A DNA stretch of 64,000 bases, from positions 172,195-236,194 of the forward strand of contig NZ_NFHT01000003.1 of assembly GCF_002161445.1 (NCBI RefSeq), written 5' to 3'. Positions 9,175 through 17,666 of the stretch are shown piece by piece; the first letter of the stretch is position 1, and every line of letters starts with the position of its first letter. A program made the translations under genes and the position numbers. Under the pieces are notes generated by a model. The model was given only the letters and a program-made list of their open reading frames with translations. It was not told the DNA's origin and did no database searches. The DNA is from Alistipes sp. An66. Lineage in GTDB: Bacteria > Bacteroidota > Bacteroidia > Bacteroidales > Rikenellaceae.

Positions 9175-9666
9175 CTACTCCTTCGGACGCTTCGGGCGGA
9201 TCGTCGACAACCGCGAAACCTGCTTCAAATCGAACAGTCCGTAGATATTCACCGCCACGGTCTCCTTCGGGCCATAAGTCAGCATTAACAACTCCGAATA
9301 GCTGTAAAACTCCGCTTCCCGAAGGTAAAAACGAGTCGTCTGGCCCCCGGAACTCTCCGACATCACCAACTGGAACTTGAAAACCGGATCAGAGGCCAAC
9401 GCCTCGGCATCTTTCAGAAACGTGGCACAATCCCCGCCATCCACGGTTACAATCCGGATATAGTGGATGCCATCCAACAGTTCAGCCAGTTTCGCATCCC
9501 CTTTCTCGGCCGCCTGACGGCTCATCATCCGCATCATCTTGCGTTCCAGTTGCACGCTGGAAAAACCTTCGGCCTTCGAGTAGCGGTCGAAAAACTTCCA
9601 CGATGCGTTCTGCGCCCGCGCCAGGAACGGCACGGTCAACAGAATCAGAATCAAAATCCGTTTCAT
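9175..9666 (-). CDS. DUF4252 domain-containing protein
   Basis: A 163-residue secreted protein with a clear signal peptide (KRILILILLTVPFLARAQ). The mature part (SVQLERKMMRMMSRQAAEK, then a predicted alpha/beta fold with YIRIVTVDGGD) fits the Bacteroidota DUF4252 family, whose function is unknown. No lipobox Cys is present. It is the last gene of a four-gene operon led by an ECF sigma factor, 12 bp after the beta-barrel gene. DUF4252 genes next to sigma/anti-sigma genes are common in the phylum, so regulation by the sigma factor is likely (inference). Confidence 0.88.
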   Translation of the reverse strand: MKRILILILLTVPFLARAQNASWKFFDRYSKAEGFSSVQLERKMMRMMSRQAAEKGDAKLAELLDGIHYIRIVTVDGGDCATFLKDAEALASDPVFKFQLVMSESSGGQTTRFYLREAEFYSYSELLMLTYGPKETVAVNIYGLFDLKQVSRLSTIRPKRPKE

Positions 9667-9678
9667 AACACACTCGAT

Positions 9679-10656
9679 TTACAATCCAAAACAGATTCCG
9701 AGCGAAAGCGGATGCACCTTCGGCCCCACCCCGTTCTCGAAAAGCGGCGTCACGCCGTAACGGAAATAAACACCGCACCGGTAATAGGTGACACCAACCC
9801 CGACGCCGAACTGGAAAGTCCGGACTCCCGAAAGCGGATTCTTCACTTTGGGGTTCTTGTAGATGGAGTTGGCACCCATCGTAAAGTCGAAATAACCGCT
9901 CAACGAAAGGGTCATCTGCTTCACCGGATGGTAGGCCAGATGCAATGGGATACCGAGCGAGGTAATGCGGAGTTTCGACTTGTCGGCCTTCTCATCGAGC
10001 GCAACGGGGACAACCATCCCGTTTTCGTTGCCGAGCGTGATCGAATTGTTGGAAAGGCGGTAGTTGTCGACCGTATAACGCAGTCCGGTCGTCATATCGA
10101 ACCGACGTTGCTTGCCGAACACGTAGTTCAGTCCGGCGAGCGTCGTCGAGAAGTGGAACGATTTGCCGCCGCGCAGGTCAAAGAACGAGTCCGTACCCGC
10201 CGGATAGGCACCGTAATCGACTTTCGAAGGGATGTTGTAACCCCACTCCGACTTGTAGAAGAGAACCAGACTGCAACGCGGCCGCCTGATCCGCGCATTG
10301 CGATCCCGGATCTTCTCGTCCGACAACGAGGAGAGCGTAATGCCGAAGCCCGCCACCTCGAGAACCACCTCCTCGCCCTCGGCCGAACGCCGCAGCGCCA
10401 CCAGATCCGTATCCACGGGATCGATCCGTTCCAGACTGTCGGCGGCGATCGGGCGGTCGCTCAACACCAGCCGCGCGGTCGAATCCCGTTCGGCCGGCAC
10501 CGGCTCCACCGGGACGGCCGGGGCTGCCGGGACTGCCGGGACTGCCGGGACTGCCGGGACCTTCGAAGGTTCGGGCGTCTGCCCCGAAACCGGGAACGCC
10601 AGCAGGAGCATCGCGACAAAAGCCGCAGCAAAGCGATAAATCAAACGTTTATCCAT
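9679..10656 (-). CDS. Predicted outer-membrane beta-barrel protein with Pro-Ala-Val repeat
   Basis: A 325-residue protein with a signal peptide (residues 1-25, ending VSGQ). A linker of repeated PAV triplets follows (residues about 33-50), then a C-terminal domain of amphipathic strands with many aromatic residues and Gly, ending in Phe-Gly-Leu: the look of a small porin-like barrel. The linker is encoded by 9-bp repeats at about 10518-10560, so its length could vary in frame. It lies between the putative anti-sigma gene (13 bp upstream) and DUF4252. Exact role unknown. Confidence 0.75.
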   Translation of the reverse strand: MDKRLIYRFAAAFVAMLLLAFPVSGQTPEPSKVPAVPAVPAVPAAPAVPVEPVPAERDSTARLVLSDRPIAADSLERIDPVDTDLVALRRSAEGEEVVLEVAGFGITLSSLSDEKIRDRNARIRRPRCSLVLFYKSEWGYNIPSKVDYGAYPAGTDSFFDLRGGKSFHFSTTLAGLNYVFGKQRRFDMTTGLRYTVDNYRLSNNSITLGNENGMVVPVALDEKADKSKLRITSLGIPLHLAYHPVKQMTLSLSGYFDFTMGANSIYKNPKVKNPLSGVRTFQFGVGVGVTYYRCGVYFRYGVTPLFENGVGPKVHPLSLGICFGL

Positions 10657-10669
10657 CGTTTTTCAGTTT

Positions 10670-11245
10670 TTAATTGTTTTCGATCAGTTCGTCGACCAGG
10701 CGGGCCGGAGCATCGAGCATGGCAAAGGAGTCGAAATAGACGGTCGTCTGCATGGCCACCTCCTTGTCGTAGACGGGCTTGCCGTCGATGTAACAGTAGG
10801 GTTTGCGCAACCACTCCGCGCCGAGGAAAATCCCCAGAATCACGACAGCTGCCGCCGCAACGCCCCACAAGATCCGCATCCGACGGCCGCGACGGCCGCG
10901 GGAAGACAACCGGATCGAGGTATCCGGCTGCGCGTCAAGGTCCGGGCGTGCGACAAATTCGGCCGGTGCGGATTCGGGCGGCAGCCCGATGCCGCAGACA
11001 AGCGGCCGGAGCGGTTTTTCGTCGGGCCGGGCCGCAAACTCCGGCGCAAACGCCCCGTCATGGGGCATCCGCTCCCCGGCGAGCGCCCCGAATCCTTCGA
11101 AGAGTATCGCCAGATCGCGCAGCGACTCCGGCAGCTCCGTCTCCGTCCGCAGCAGTTCGCGCAACTCATGCTCCTCGGCCTCCGTCGTCCGGGCCGCCAG
11201 CCAGCGCGCAGCCAATCGTTCAATCCGTTCGTGTCGTCCGTTCAT
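10670..11245 (-). CDS. Putative anti-sigma factor (single-pass membrane protein)
   Basis: A 191-residue protein that overlaps the ECF sigma gene end by 26 bp. The N-terminal half is helical and charged (HERIERLAARWLAARTTEAE, ELRELLRTE), as in sigma-binding domains; one membrane segment is at about residues 128-147 (ILWGVAAAAVVILGIFLGAE), followed by a small C-terminal part outside the cytoplasm. Translational overlap with the sigma gene, topology and place in the operon all suggest an anti-sigma role, but sequence similarity to known families is not obvious to me. Confidence 0.7.
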   Translation of the reverse strand: MNGRHERIERLAARWLAARTTEAEEHELRELLRTETELPESLRDLAILFEGFGALAGERMPHDGAFAPEFAARPDEKPLRPLVCGIGLPPESAPAEFVARPDLDAQPDTSIRLSSRGRRGRRMRILWGVAAAAVVILGIFLGAEWLRKPYCYIDGKPVYDKEVAMQTTVYFDSFAMLDAPARLVDELIENN

Positions 11246-11738
11246 CGTCTCTCATTTTTTGCAGAATAACCCGAAGACCCGCCCGCGCCCGCGACAGAAT
11301 CACCCGCACCTGCGCCTCGTCGCACCCCACCATCGCGGCAATCTCGCGTGTCGGATACCCTTCGATCTCTTTCAGGTGAAGCACCTCCCGCTGCCGTTCC
11401 GGCAGGGCCGAAATCGCCCGGCGGACCAGCTCGCGGAGTTCCCACCGCTCGGATTCACCCTCCGACGAGCGTACGATGCCCTCCATCACCGCATCGTTGC
11501 GCCGCTCGTCGGCCCGACGCCGCCGCAGCCGGTCGCAGCAGCGGTTGCGGACCGCCGTCATCACGAACGCGTCGAAATGCCGCCCCGCCTCCAACCGCTC
11601 CCGGTCCAGCCACAACCGTTCGAGCAGGTCGTGGACCGTATCCTCGGCCTCCGCAGACGAGAGCAGCAGCATCCGTGCATAACGGAACATACGGTCGCAC
11701 AGCGGCAGGACACAAGCAGTGAATTCGGTCTCCTTCAT
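11220..11738 (-). CDS. ECF-type RNA polymerase sigma factor
   Basis: A 172-residue sigma-70 family protein with only regions 2 and 4. Region 2 includes RYARMLLLSSAEAEDTVHDL and FDAFVMTAVRNRCCDRLRRR; region 4 is LPERQREVLHLKEIEGYPTR followed by an HTH (EIAAMVGCDEAQVRVILSRA). The ORF extends upstream to 11798, but the ATG at 11738 (MKETEFTACVLPL) gives the normal ECF start. It heads the operon with the putative anti-sigma, barrel and DUF4252 genes, and is probably controlled by the membrane protein encoded next to it. Confidence 0.9.
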   Translation of the reverse strand: MKETEFTACVLPLCDRMFRYARMLLLSSAEAEDTVHDLLERLWLDRERLEAGRHFDAFVMTAVRNRCCDRLRRRRADERRNDAVMEGIVRSSEGESERWELRELVRRAISALPERQREVLHLKEIEGYPTREIAAMVGCDEAQVRVILSRARAGLRVILQKMRDDERTTRTD

Positions 11739-11865
11739 GGTATCCGTAAAACGAAGCAAAGCGGCAAAACGCAACATCGAAGCCCCAAATATCGCCATTT
11801 TTTCCTCCGAAGCTCTCCACCGGGGGAATTTCCGAAGAATTTTTTCAAAAAACAGGTACTTTGTA

Positions 11866-11896
11866 TTGCATAATACTAAAAAGTGTTATATATTTG
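11866..11896 (+). promoter_or_regulatory. Promoter of the PspC-PadR-GIN operon
   Basis: TTGC at 11866-11869, 19 bp spacer, TATATTTG at 11889-11896. Transcription would begin about 45-50 bp before the first PspC gene. The flanking sequence contains AATACTAAAAAGTGTT, a possible binding site for the PadR protein encoded in the operon (inference). Confidence 0.65.
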
Positions 11897-11949
11897 CAGT
11901 GTCAAAATAGTTGAACCCGCAAAAACAGCCGGCGAAAACCGGTGCGATC

Positions 11950-12480
11950 ATGAAAGAGACTGTAACCGTAAACATCGGCTCGATGGCCTTCACGCTCGAC
12001 AAGGATGCCTGTCAACTGCTGAAAGGTTATCTCGACGATATCCGCCGGCGGCTGCCCGGGGAGGATGCCGAAACAATGGCCGACATCGAGGCCCGCGTCG
12101 GGGAGATCTTCCGCGAACGCGTCGCCTCCCCCATGCGCGTGATCTCCATCGACGTGGTCCGCGCCACGATGGCCCAACTGGGTGCCCCGTCCGATTTCGG
12201 AGAACTCCGCACGGACCCCGCGTCCGAAACCCCGGAAGCCGGATATGAAGCCGCGAAACCGGCTCCGCGAAAACTCCGCCGGTCGCGGACCGACCGCTCG
12301 ATCGCCGGCATCTGCGGCGGACTGGCCGCATTCTTCGACGCCGACCCCACGACGGTCCGCCTGCTGGCGCTGCTGCTGATCCTCTGCGGAGGCGTCTCCA
12401 TCTGGGCCTACATCATCCTCTGGATCGTCATTCCCGAGGAGCCCGCCCGCACGTTCAACCCCTTCCAACCGAAATCCTGA
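11950..12480 (+). CDS. PspC domain-containing protein
   Basis: A 176-residue protein. The N-terminal part (MKETVTVNIGSMAFTLDKDA then YLDDIRRRL and MADIEARVGEIFRE) is the helical module often preceding PspC in Bacteroidota. The PspC domain is C-terminal: RSIAGICGGLAAFFDADPTT, then a membrane segment LLALLLILCGGVSIWAYIIL. The ATG at 11950 is chosen because homology starts there; the upstream in-frame start at 11911 adds 13 residues without family support. It is the first gene of five in the operon and shares its N-terminal module with the last one (13967). A role in envelope stress is inferred. Confidence 0.87.
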   Translation: MKETVTVNIGSMAFTLDKDACQLLKGYLDDIRRRLPGEDAETMADIEARVGEIFRERVASPMRVISIDVVRATMAQLGAPSDFGELRTDPASETPEAGYEAAKPAPRKLRRSRTDRSIAGICGGLAAFFDADPTTVRLLALLLILCGGVSIWAYIILWIVIPEEPARTFNPFQPKS

Positions 12481-12486
12481 CAACCC

Positions 12487-12699
12487 ATGACTGCAAACAA
12501 CCGACACCAACTGTACCGTTCGCGCGACGAGCGCATCATCGCCGGCATCTGCGGCGGGCTGGCCGAATTCTTCGGACTCGAAGTCTCGCGCATCCGCCTC
12601 GCCCTGCTGCTGCTGATCCTCTTCGCCGGGCTCTCCCTCTGGGTCTACATCATCCTCTGGCTGATCATCCCCAACGCCCCTCAACGGTTAAACGCATAA
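12487..12699 (+). CDS. Small PspC domain protein
   Basis: A 70-residue protein that is almost only a PspC domain: RDERIIAGICGGLAEFFGLE followed by a single membrane segment (LALLLLILFAGLSLWVYIIL). It starts 6 bp after the preceding PspC gene and ends 4 bp before the padR gene, so translation is likely coupled. PspC proteins sense or relay membrane stress in the phage-shock response of other bacteria; that role here is inferred. Confidence 0.88.
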   Translation: MTANNRHQLYRSRDERIIAGICGGLAEFFGLEVSRIRLALLLLILFAGLSLWVYIILWLIIPNAPQRLNA

Positions 12700-12703
12700 G
12701 ACC

Positions 12704-13045
12704 ATGGCAGAAGACAACGTAAAGGCGCAAATGCGCAAGGGAATTCTGGAGTACTGCATCCTCGCCATTCTGTCGCGCGGGGACTCCTATGCTCCGAAGA
12801 TCATCGCCGAGCTCAAACAGGCCGAGATGATCGTCGTCGAGGGTACGCTCTACCCGATCCTCACCCGGCAGAAAAACGCCGGACTGCTCACCTACCGCTG
12901 GGAGGAATCCCCCCAGGGACCGCCCCGCAAATACTACACCCTCACGGAGAAGGGACACGAATACCTCCACACGCTCGACGAGGCGTGGGACGAACTCGTC
13001 GAACAGATCCGCCGCGTGCGCCACGGACAAGTCGAGAACGATTAA
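12704..13045 (+). CDS. PadR family transcriptional regulator
   Basis: A 113-residue winged-helix protein of the short PadR type. The N-terminal wHTH covers ILEYCILAILSRGDSYAPKI, and the wing/dimer region reads EGTLYPILTRQKNAGLLTYR with the family's GPPRKYYTLTEKGH. Placed between PspC and GIN-domain genes, an arrangement seen repeatedly in Bacteroidota, it most likely represses its own operon until an envelope signal or ligand releases it (inference). Confidence 0.92.
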   Translation: MAEDNVKAQMRKGILEYCILAILSRGDSYAPKIIAELKQAEMIVVEGTLYPILTRQKNAGLLTYRWEESPQGPPRKYYTLTEKGHEYLHTLDEAWDELVEQIRRVRHGQVEND

Positions 13046-13064
13046 CCCTCAAACATACAAAGCC

Positions 13065-13928
13065 ATGAAAAAGTTCCTGTTGGTAACCATACCGATCGTG
13101 ATGCTGACCGCCGCCTGTGCGCTCTGCGCCGTCTGCTTCGCAAGACTCCTGCCGGACAGAAAAGAGATCAAGGGCAGCGGACATATCGTCACGAAGGAGA
13201 TCCCGGCACCCGAATTCGACGCCATCAGCGTCTCGCGCGCCGTCCATGTCATACTGGCCGAGCAGGGCGACAAGATCCGCATCGACGCCGACGACAACCT
13301 GATGGAGCGGGTGGTCGTACAGGCCGAGGATCAGGAACTCCGGATCACGATCGACCCCGAAATCAAAAATGTCCGCAACATGGAGGCGACCGTGACCGTT
13401 CCGGTCGGCAACCGCATGCTCTGCCGGCTCGAAGCTTCGAGTGCCTCGAAAATCCGGGGCGAGGAGGTCGAATTGAAGAGTGCGGATCTGCAAGTCAAGG
13501 CATCGGGCGCCGCCGAAATAGAGACGTCGGTCAAAGCCCGGTCGTGCGACATCGACGCGTCAAGCGCCGCTACGGTCAAGGCCGCGGTCAAGGCCGCGAC
13601 GTGCGACATCGACGCTTCGAGTGCCGCTACGGTCCGTGCCGAGATCAAATCACAGTCGTGCACGGCCGACACATCGAGCGCTGCCAGCATCGTGCTCAAA
13701 GGAGGTACGAACCGGTTCAAAGGCAGCAGCAGCTCGGCCGGCAAGATCAACGCCGCAGAGCTGACCTCGAAGTGCGCCGACGTCCAGGCGTCGAGCGCGT
13801 CGAGCATCTCGGTGAACTGCACCGAGACGCTCAAAGCACAGGCTTCGAGCGGCGCCAAAATCCGCTACCAGGGCGAATGCAAGGTCGAAGCCTCGAAATC
13901 GAGCGGCGGCAGCATCCGCAAAAACTAA
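13065..13928 (+). CDS. GIN domain (DUF2807) protein, probably cell-surface or periplasmic
   Basis: A 287-residue protein with an N-terminal hydrophobic segment (FLLVTIPIVMLTAACALCAV) that could be a signal anchor or lipoprotein signal (AAC). The rest is a right-handed beta-helix-like GIN domain with the usual VSRAVHVILAEQGD motif near the start. The C-terminal half has internal repeats around CDIDASSAATV, copied two to three times (about residues 164-205), giving a Ser/Ala-rich stacked-rung pattern. It follows padR by 19 bp and precedes the large PspC protein. Ligand unknown. Confidence 0.88.
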   Translation: MKKFLLVTIPIVMLTAACALCAVCFARLLPDRKEIKGSGHIVTKEIPAPEFDAISVSRAVHVILAEQGDKIRIDADDNLMERVVVQAEDQELRITIDPEIKNVRNMEATVTVPVGNRMLCRLEASSASKIRGEEVELKSADLQVKASGAAEIETSVKARSCDIDASSAATVKAAVKAATCDIDASSAATVRAEIKSQSCTADTSSAASIVLKGGTNRFKGSSSSAGKINAAELTSKCADVQASSASSISVNCTETLKAQASSGAKIRYQGECKVEASKSSGGSIRKN

Positions 13929-13966
13929 CCCCCTCCTCCGAAAGAAACCACACACAACGCAATACC

Positions 13967-15259
13967 ATGAAAGAAGTCAAGAAATGCAGCATATCGGGCG
14001 TGGCCTTCACGATGGACATCGATGCCTACGAAACCCTCGACGCCTACCTCGAAAGCCTCAAAAAGAGCTATAAGGAGACCCCCGACGGCACGGAGATCGT
14101 CGCCGACATCGAGGCCCGCATCGCCGAACTGATCCTCACCGAACAGGACAATACGCGCGTGGTGGAGATGCCCCTCATCCAGCACATCATCGCACAGATG
14201 GGCTCCGCCGAGGATATCTCCGACGAGAGCTCCGACCGCGACCTGCAATACGAAACCCCGCGCATCCCCCGCCGCCTCTACCGCGATACCGAAAACGCCA
14301 AACTCGGCGGCGTCTGCGCCGGCATCGGCAAATACTTCGACATCGACCCCGTCTGGGTCCGTCTGACGCTCTTCCTGCCCATGCTGCTCTCCTGTTTCGG
14401 CGGGATTCCCTTCCTGTTCTGGTTCGGGCCCGTCTTCGGCAACCTCTTCGGCATCTTCCTGATCTGCTACTTCATCATGTGGTTCGCCGTGCCGGCCGCC
14501 CGCACCGCCCGCCAGCGGCTCGAAATGAACGGCGAGAAGATCACCGCCCAGTCCATCGGCGAAGCCACCGCCGCCGCAGCCAGCAACGAACCCGACGCAA
14601 AGGCGAAACCCATCGTCGCCGAAGCCGTCTCGCTCTTCGGGAAGATCGTCCTTATCCTGATGAAAATCTTCGCCGGAATCCTCGTCTTCGGACTCATCAT
14701 GGGCGCCTGCGCCCTGATCATCGGGCTCTTCGCCATCATAATCGGAGGCCCCGAACAGATCCATCTGGAAAAACTCGCCGACTTCTCGCTCTGGGTCCCG
14801 ATCCTCGGCATCTTCATCGTGCTGATCCCCGTAATCCTGCTCATCTACGTGCTGATGTGTCTGATCGCTTCGCGCAAACCCGGCGGAAAGACCGTGCTGG
14901 CGATCTTCCTGCTCTGGATCCTCTCGATCATCGGGTGCTCGGTGATCGCCATACGCGAGGATGTGAGCGCCAAACTCCGCAAGAAAAAAGCCGCCGTGGA
15001 GCGGGTCTTCCGCAGCGAATTCATCATCGACGGCGACACCATGACGCTCGAACGCCTGCTGGAAGATTACGACGAGGAGAGCGTTATCGAAGAGGGACGC
15101 CGGACCCTCCACATCGCCGTGCCGTCGAAGGAGATCGACATCACCGTGGACAAGAACGAGGGCGAATTGAAGATCAATGCCGACGGCAAGGAGGTCTCGA
15201 TCCGTGCCGGACAGGATGCCGGCAACCCCGAAGTCTCGGTGCGCGACATCGGGGAGTAA
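13967..15259 (+). CDS. Large PspC domain membrane protein
   Basis: A 430-residue protein. The N-terminal module (KKCSISGVAFTMDIDAYETL, IVADIEARIAELIL) resembles that of the first PspC gene. The PspC domain is at about residues 100-180 (AKLGGVCAGIGKYFDIDPVW). Several membrane segments follow, with a C-terminal periplasmic-type domain (FIIDGDTMTLERLLEDYDEE) of unknown role. The ATG at 13967 is used; the longer in-frame ORF from 13544 is antisense-like shadow of the GIN gene. Its 3' end sequence is partly repeated 80 bp downstream. Confidence 0.88.
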   Translation: MKEVKKCSISGVAFTMDIDAYETLDAYLESLKKSYKETPDGTEIVADIEARIAELILTEQDNTRVVEMPLIQHIIAQMGSAEDISDESSDRDLQYETPRIPRRLYRDTENAKLGGVCAGIGKYFDIDPVWVRLTLFLPMLLSCFGGIPFLFWFGPVFGNLFGIFLICYFIMWFAVPAARTARQRLEMNGEKITAQSIGEATAAAASNEPDAKAKPIVAEAVSLFGKIVLILMKIFAGILVFGLIMGACALIIGLFAIIIGGPEQIHLEKLADFSLWVPILGIFIVLIPVILLIYVLMCLIASRKPGGKTVLAIFLLWILSIIGCSVIAIREDVSAKLRKKKAAVERVFRSEFIIDGDTMTLERLLEDYDEESVIEEGRRTLHIAVPSKEIDITVDKNEGELKINADGKEVSIRAGQDAGNPEVSVRDIGE

Positions 15260-15365
15260 CCCCCGGCCCGTCCGACAATACCCGACGCTCCCGGCCCCGC
15301 GGAAAACGCCACGCAGCACGGCACTCCGCCGGGGAGTGACCCCGGCCCGTCCGACAACACCCGAC
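15250..15365. repeat. Duplicated 3' end of the PspC gene
   Basis: The last codons and stop region (CGGGGAGTAACCCC then GGCCCGTCCGACAATACC) at 15250-15286 recurs at 15330-15365 with two base changes and one missing C. It resembles, on a smaller scale, the frdB 3' end array. Confidence 0.75.
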
Positions 15366-15405
15366 CCGCCCGACACCCCCTGCGGTTGTCCGGCGGGTCG
15401 TCATT
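15363..15405 (+). terminator. Terminator after the PspC operon
   Basis: Arms 15363-15375 and 15387-15399 (GACCCGCC... pairing with ...GGCGGGTC, one mismatch), then GTCATTTTC. It separates the PspC operon from the pfk promoter. Confidence 0.65.
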
Positions 15406-15427
15406 TTCGATCGGTTTCGGCCGGATT

Positions 15428-15459
15428 TTTGAAAAATACTGAAAAAATCACTAACTTTG
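15428..15459 (+). promoter_or_regulatory. Promoter of the phosphofructokinase gene
   Basis: TTTG at 15428-15431, 20 bp spacer, TAACTTTG at 15452-15459; the transcript would start about 20 bp before the ATG at 15489. Confidence 0.7.
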
Positions 15460-15488
15460 GCCGGTTTTGTTTTTAAGCTAATGTGAGT

Positions 15489-16469
15489 ATGGGAGGAATC
15501 AAATGTATCGGCATCCTGACCTCCGGAGGCGACGCCCCCGGCATGAATGCCGCAATCCGCGCCGTCACGCGAAGCGCCATCTTCAACGGATTCGCCGTCA
15601 AGGGTATCATGCGCGGATACAAGGGTCTTGTATTCAACGAAATCGTGGAGTTCAAGTCGCAAAGCGTCAGCAACATCATCCAGCTGGGCGGCACGATCCT
15701 CAAAACGGCCCGATGCAAGGAGTTCATGACCCCCGAAGGCCGCAAACAGGCCCATGACAACATGGTCGCCGCAGGCATCGATGCCCTGGTGGTCATCGGA
15801 GGCGACGGTTCGCTCACCGGAGCCAGTCTCTTCGCCGAGGAATACAACGTCCCGATCGTCGGGCTTCCCGGCACGATCGACAACGACCTCGGAGGGACCG
15901 ATTCGACCATCGGATACGACACGGCCCTGAACACGATCATGGAGGCCGTCGACAAACTCCGCGACACGGCGTCGAGCCACGAACGGCTCTTCTTCGTCGA
16001 GGTCATGGGCCACACGGCCGGCTATCTGGCGCTGAACAGCGCCATCGCAACGGGCTCCGAGGCCGCAATCATCCCGGAGATGGAGACCGAAGTGGACCAG
16101 TTGGCCGAACTCATCAACCACGGCTTCCGCAAGAGCAAGAACTCGGCCATCGTGATCGTCGCCGAGAACCCCAAGACGGGCGGAGCCACGGCGCTGGCCG
16201 AGCGCGTGAAGAAGGAGTTCCCGCAATACGACGCCCGGGTGACGATCCTGGGCCACATCCAGCGCGGCGGATCCCCGACGGCCGTCGACCGGATCCTCGC
16301 CTCGCGCATGGGCGAAGCAGCCATCGAGGCGCTCCTCGACGGGCAGCGCAACGTCATGATCGGCACGATGAACGGAAAGATCGTCTACGTGCCCTTCACG
16401 AAGGCCGTCAAGCACGACAAGGGCATCGACCGCGCCGCGTTGGAGCTGGTGAAAATACTCTCGATGTAA
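15489..16469 (+). CDS. pfkA: ATP-dependent 6-phosphofructokinase
   Basis: A 326-residue PfkA-type enzyme that phosphorylates fructose-6-phosphate in glycolysis. Visible motifs: [14 protein letters not shown] (nucleotide binding), GGDGSLTGA, the catalytic [29 protein letters not shown] and a late [11 protein letters not shown]. The Gly after GGDG (GGDGS) is the type seen in ATP-using enzymes rather than PPi-dependent ones (family knowledge). ATG 15489 is preferred to the GTG at 15483 two codons upstream. A PfkB-family kinase gene follows 37 bp later. Confidence 0.95.
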   Translation: MGGIKCIGILTSGGDAPGMNAAIRAVTRSAIFNGFAVKGIMRGYKGLVFNEIVEFKSQSVSNIIQLGGTILKTARCKEFMTPEGRKQAHDNMVAAGIDALVVIGGDGSLTGASLFAEEYNVPIVGLPGTIDNDLGGTDSTIGYDTALNTIMEAVDKLRDTASSHERLFFVEVMGHTAGYLALNSAIATGSEAAIIPEMETEVDQLAELINHGFRKSKNSAIVIVAENPKTGGATALAERVKKEFPQYDARVTILGHIQRGGSPTAVDRILASRMGEAAIEALLDGQRNVMIGTMNGKIVYVPFTKAVKHDKGIDRAALELVKILSM

Positions 16470-16506
16470 CCCCGGCCGCCACACGGCGACCTTGCAGAAT
16501 AAACGC

Positions 16507-17541
16507 ATGAATTTCAACGACAAACCCGAACACCGACGCATCAGACGCGTCATCGGGATCGGCAATGCCCTCACGGACATGCTGGTCAACCTGAAAACCG
16601 ACTCCGTGCTGGGGAGGTTCAAACTGGCAAAGGGCTCGATGAGCCTCGTCGACACCCGGCTCCAAACCGAGATCTCGAAATCGGTCGCCGGACTCCCCTA
16701 CTCGCTCTCGCTCGGAGGGTCGGCCGGAAACACGATCCGTGCCATGGCGCAGTTGGGATGCAGCGTCGGATTCATCGGCAAGGTCGGACCCGACACGACG
16801 GGCGACTTCTTCGTCCAGGCGTTGGAGAACCTCGGGATCGAGCCGATCATCTTCCGCGGCAGGGAGCGTTCGGGCAAGTGCGTGTCGCTGATCTCCGCCG
16901 ACGGGGAGCGCACGATGGTCACCCACCTCGGAGCAGCCCTGGAACTCTCCGCCGAGGAGATCGAACCGACGATCTTCGACGGGTACGACTGCCTCTACGT
17001 GGAAGGTTATCTGGTGCAGAACCACGATCTGATTCTCAAAGCCGCACGCACGGCCAAAGAGTGCGGGTTGAAGGTCGCCATCGACCTGGCCAGCTTCAAC
17101 ATCGTGGCCGAGAACCTCGAATTCCTCCGCGGGCTGGTGCGCGAGCACGTCGACATCGTCTTCGCCAACGAGGACGAGGCCAAGACGTTCACCTGCGAGG
17201 CCGAGCCGCTGAATGCCCTGCAAAAGATCTCGGAGATGTGCGAACTCGCCGTGGTGAAGATCGGCACCAAGGGTGCCATGATCAAGCAGGGCGACGAGGT
17301 GGTGCACGTGGGGATCATGGCCGCGGCGAAGCGCGTCGACACGACGGGAGCCGGAGACTTCTATGCCGCGGGCTTCATGGCGGGACTCTGCGACGGGCTG
17401 TCGCTGCGCCAGTGCGGCACGATCGGGGCCATCACGGCCGGCAAGGTGATCGAGGTCGTGGGCACGACCTTCGGCGAGGAGGCCTGGGCGGATATCCATC
17501 GGCTGGTCAGCAAGGTCAAGCACGAGAAATACCTCTTCTGA
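16507..17541 (+). CDS. PfkB family carbohydrate/nucleoside kinase
   Basis: A 344-residue ribokinase-fold enzyme. The N-terminal signature is SLGGSAGNTIRAMAQLG, and the C-terminal one is RVDTTGAGDFYAAGFMAGL with the catalytic Asp in GAGD. The fold and the length resemble adenosine kinase-like and fructokinase-like members; the substrate cannot be told from sequence alone. The ATG at 16507 is used over a TTG five codons earlier. It is transcribed with or just after pfkA and is followed by a terminator at 17571. Confidence 0.9.
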   Translation: MNFNDKPEHRRIRRVIGIGNALTDMLVNLKTDSVLGRFKLAKGSMSLVDTRLQTEISKSVAGLPYSLSLGGSAGNTIRAMAQLGCSVGFIGKVGPDTTGDFFVQALENLGIEPIIFRGRERSGKCVSLISADGERTMVTHLGAALELSAEEIEPTIFDGYDCLYVEGYLVQNHDLILKAARTAKECGLKVAIDLASFNIVAENLEFLRGLVREHVDIVFANEDEAKTFTCEAEPLNALQKISEMCELAVVKIGTKGAMIKQGDEVVHVGIMAAAKRVDTTGAGDFYAAGFMAGLCDGLSLRQCGTIGAITAGKVIEVVGTTFGEEAWADIHRLVSKVKHEKYLF

Positions 17542-17570
17542 CCTGCGGCAGGAGTGCCTGAAAACGAGAG

Positions 17571-17597
17571 AACGGACCTTTGCGGGTCCGTTTTTTT
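17571..17597 (+). terminator. Terminator after PfkB-family kinase gene
   Basis: Stem AACGGACC/GGTCCGTT (17571-17578 and 17585-17592) with a T7 tract. Confidence 0.85.
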
Positions 17598-17666
17598 GTC
17601 GGCATCCGGAAAGGAGGAAAAGAAGGAAACGCAGGAGCACCCGAAGGAAGGAGTGCACGGCCCGGC

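Noticed and set aside
13544..13966. Upstream extension of the large PspC gene
   Set aside because: It overlaps the GIN gene in another frame, and family homology starts at ATG 13967.
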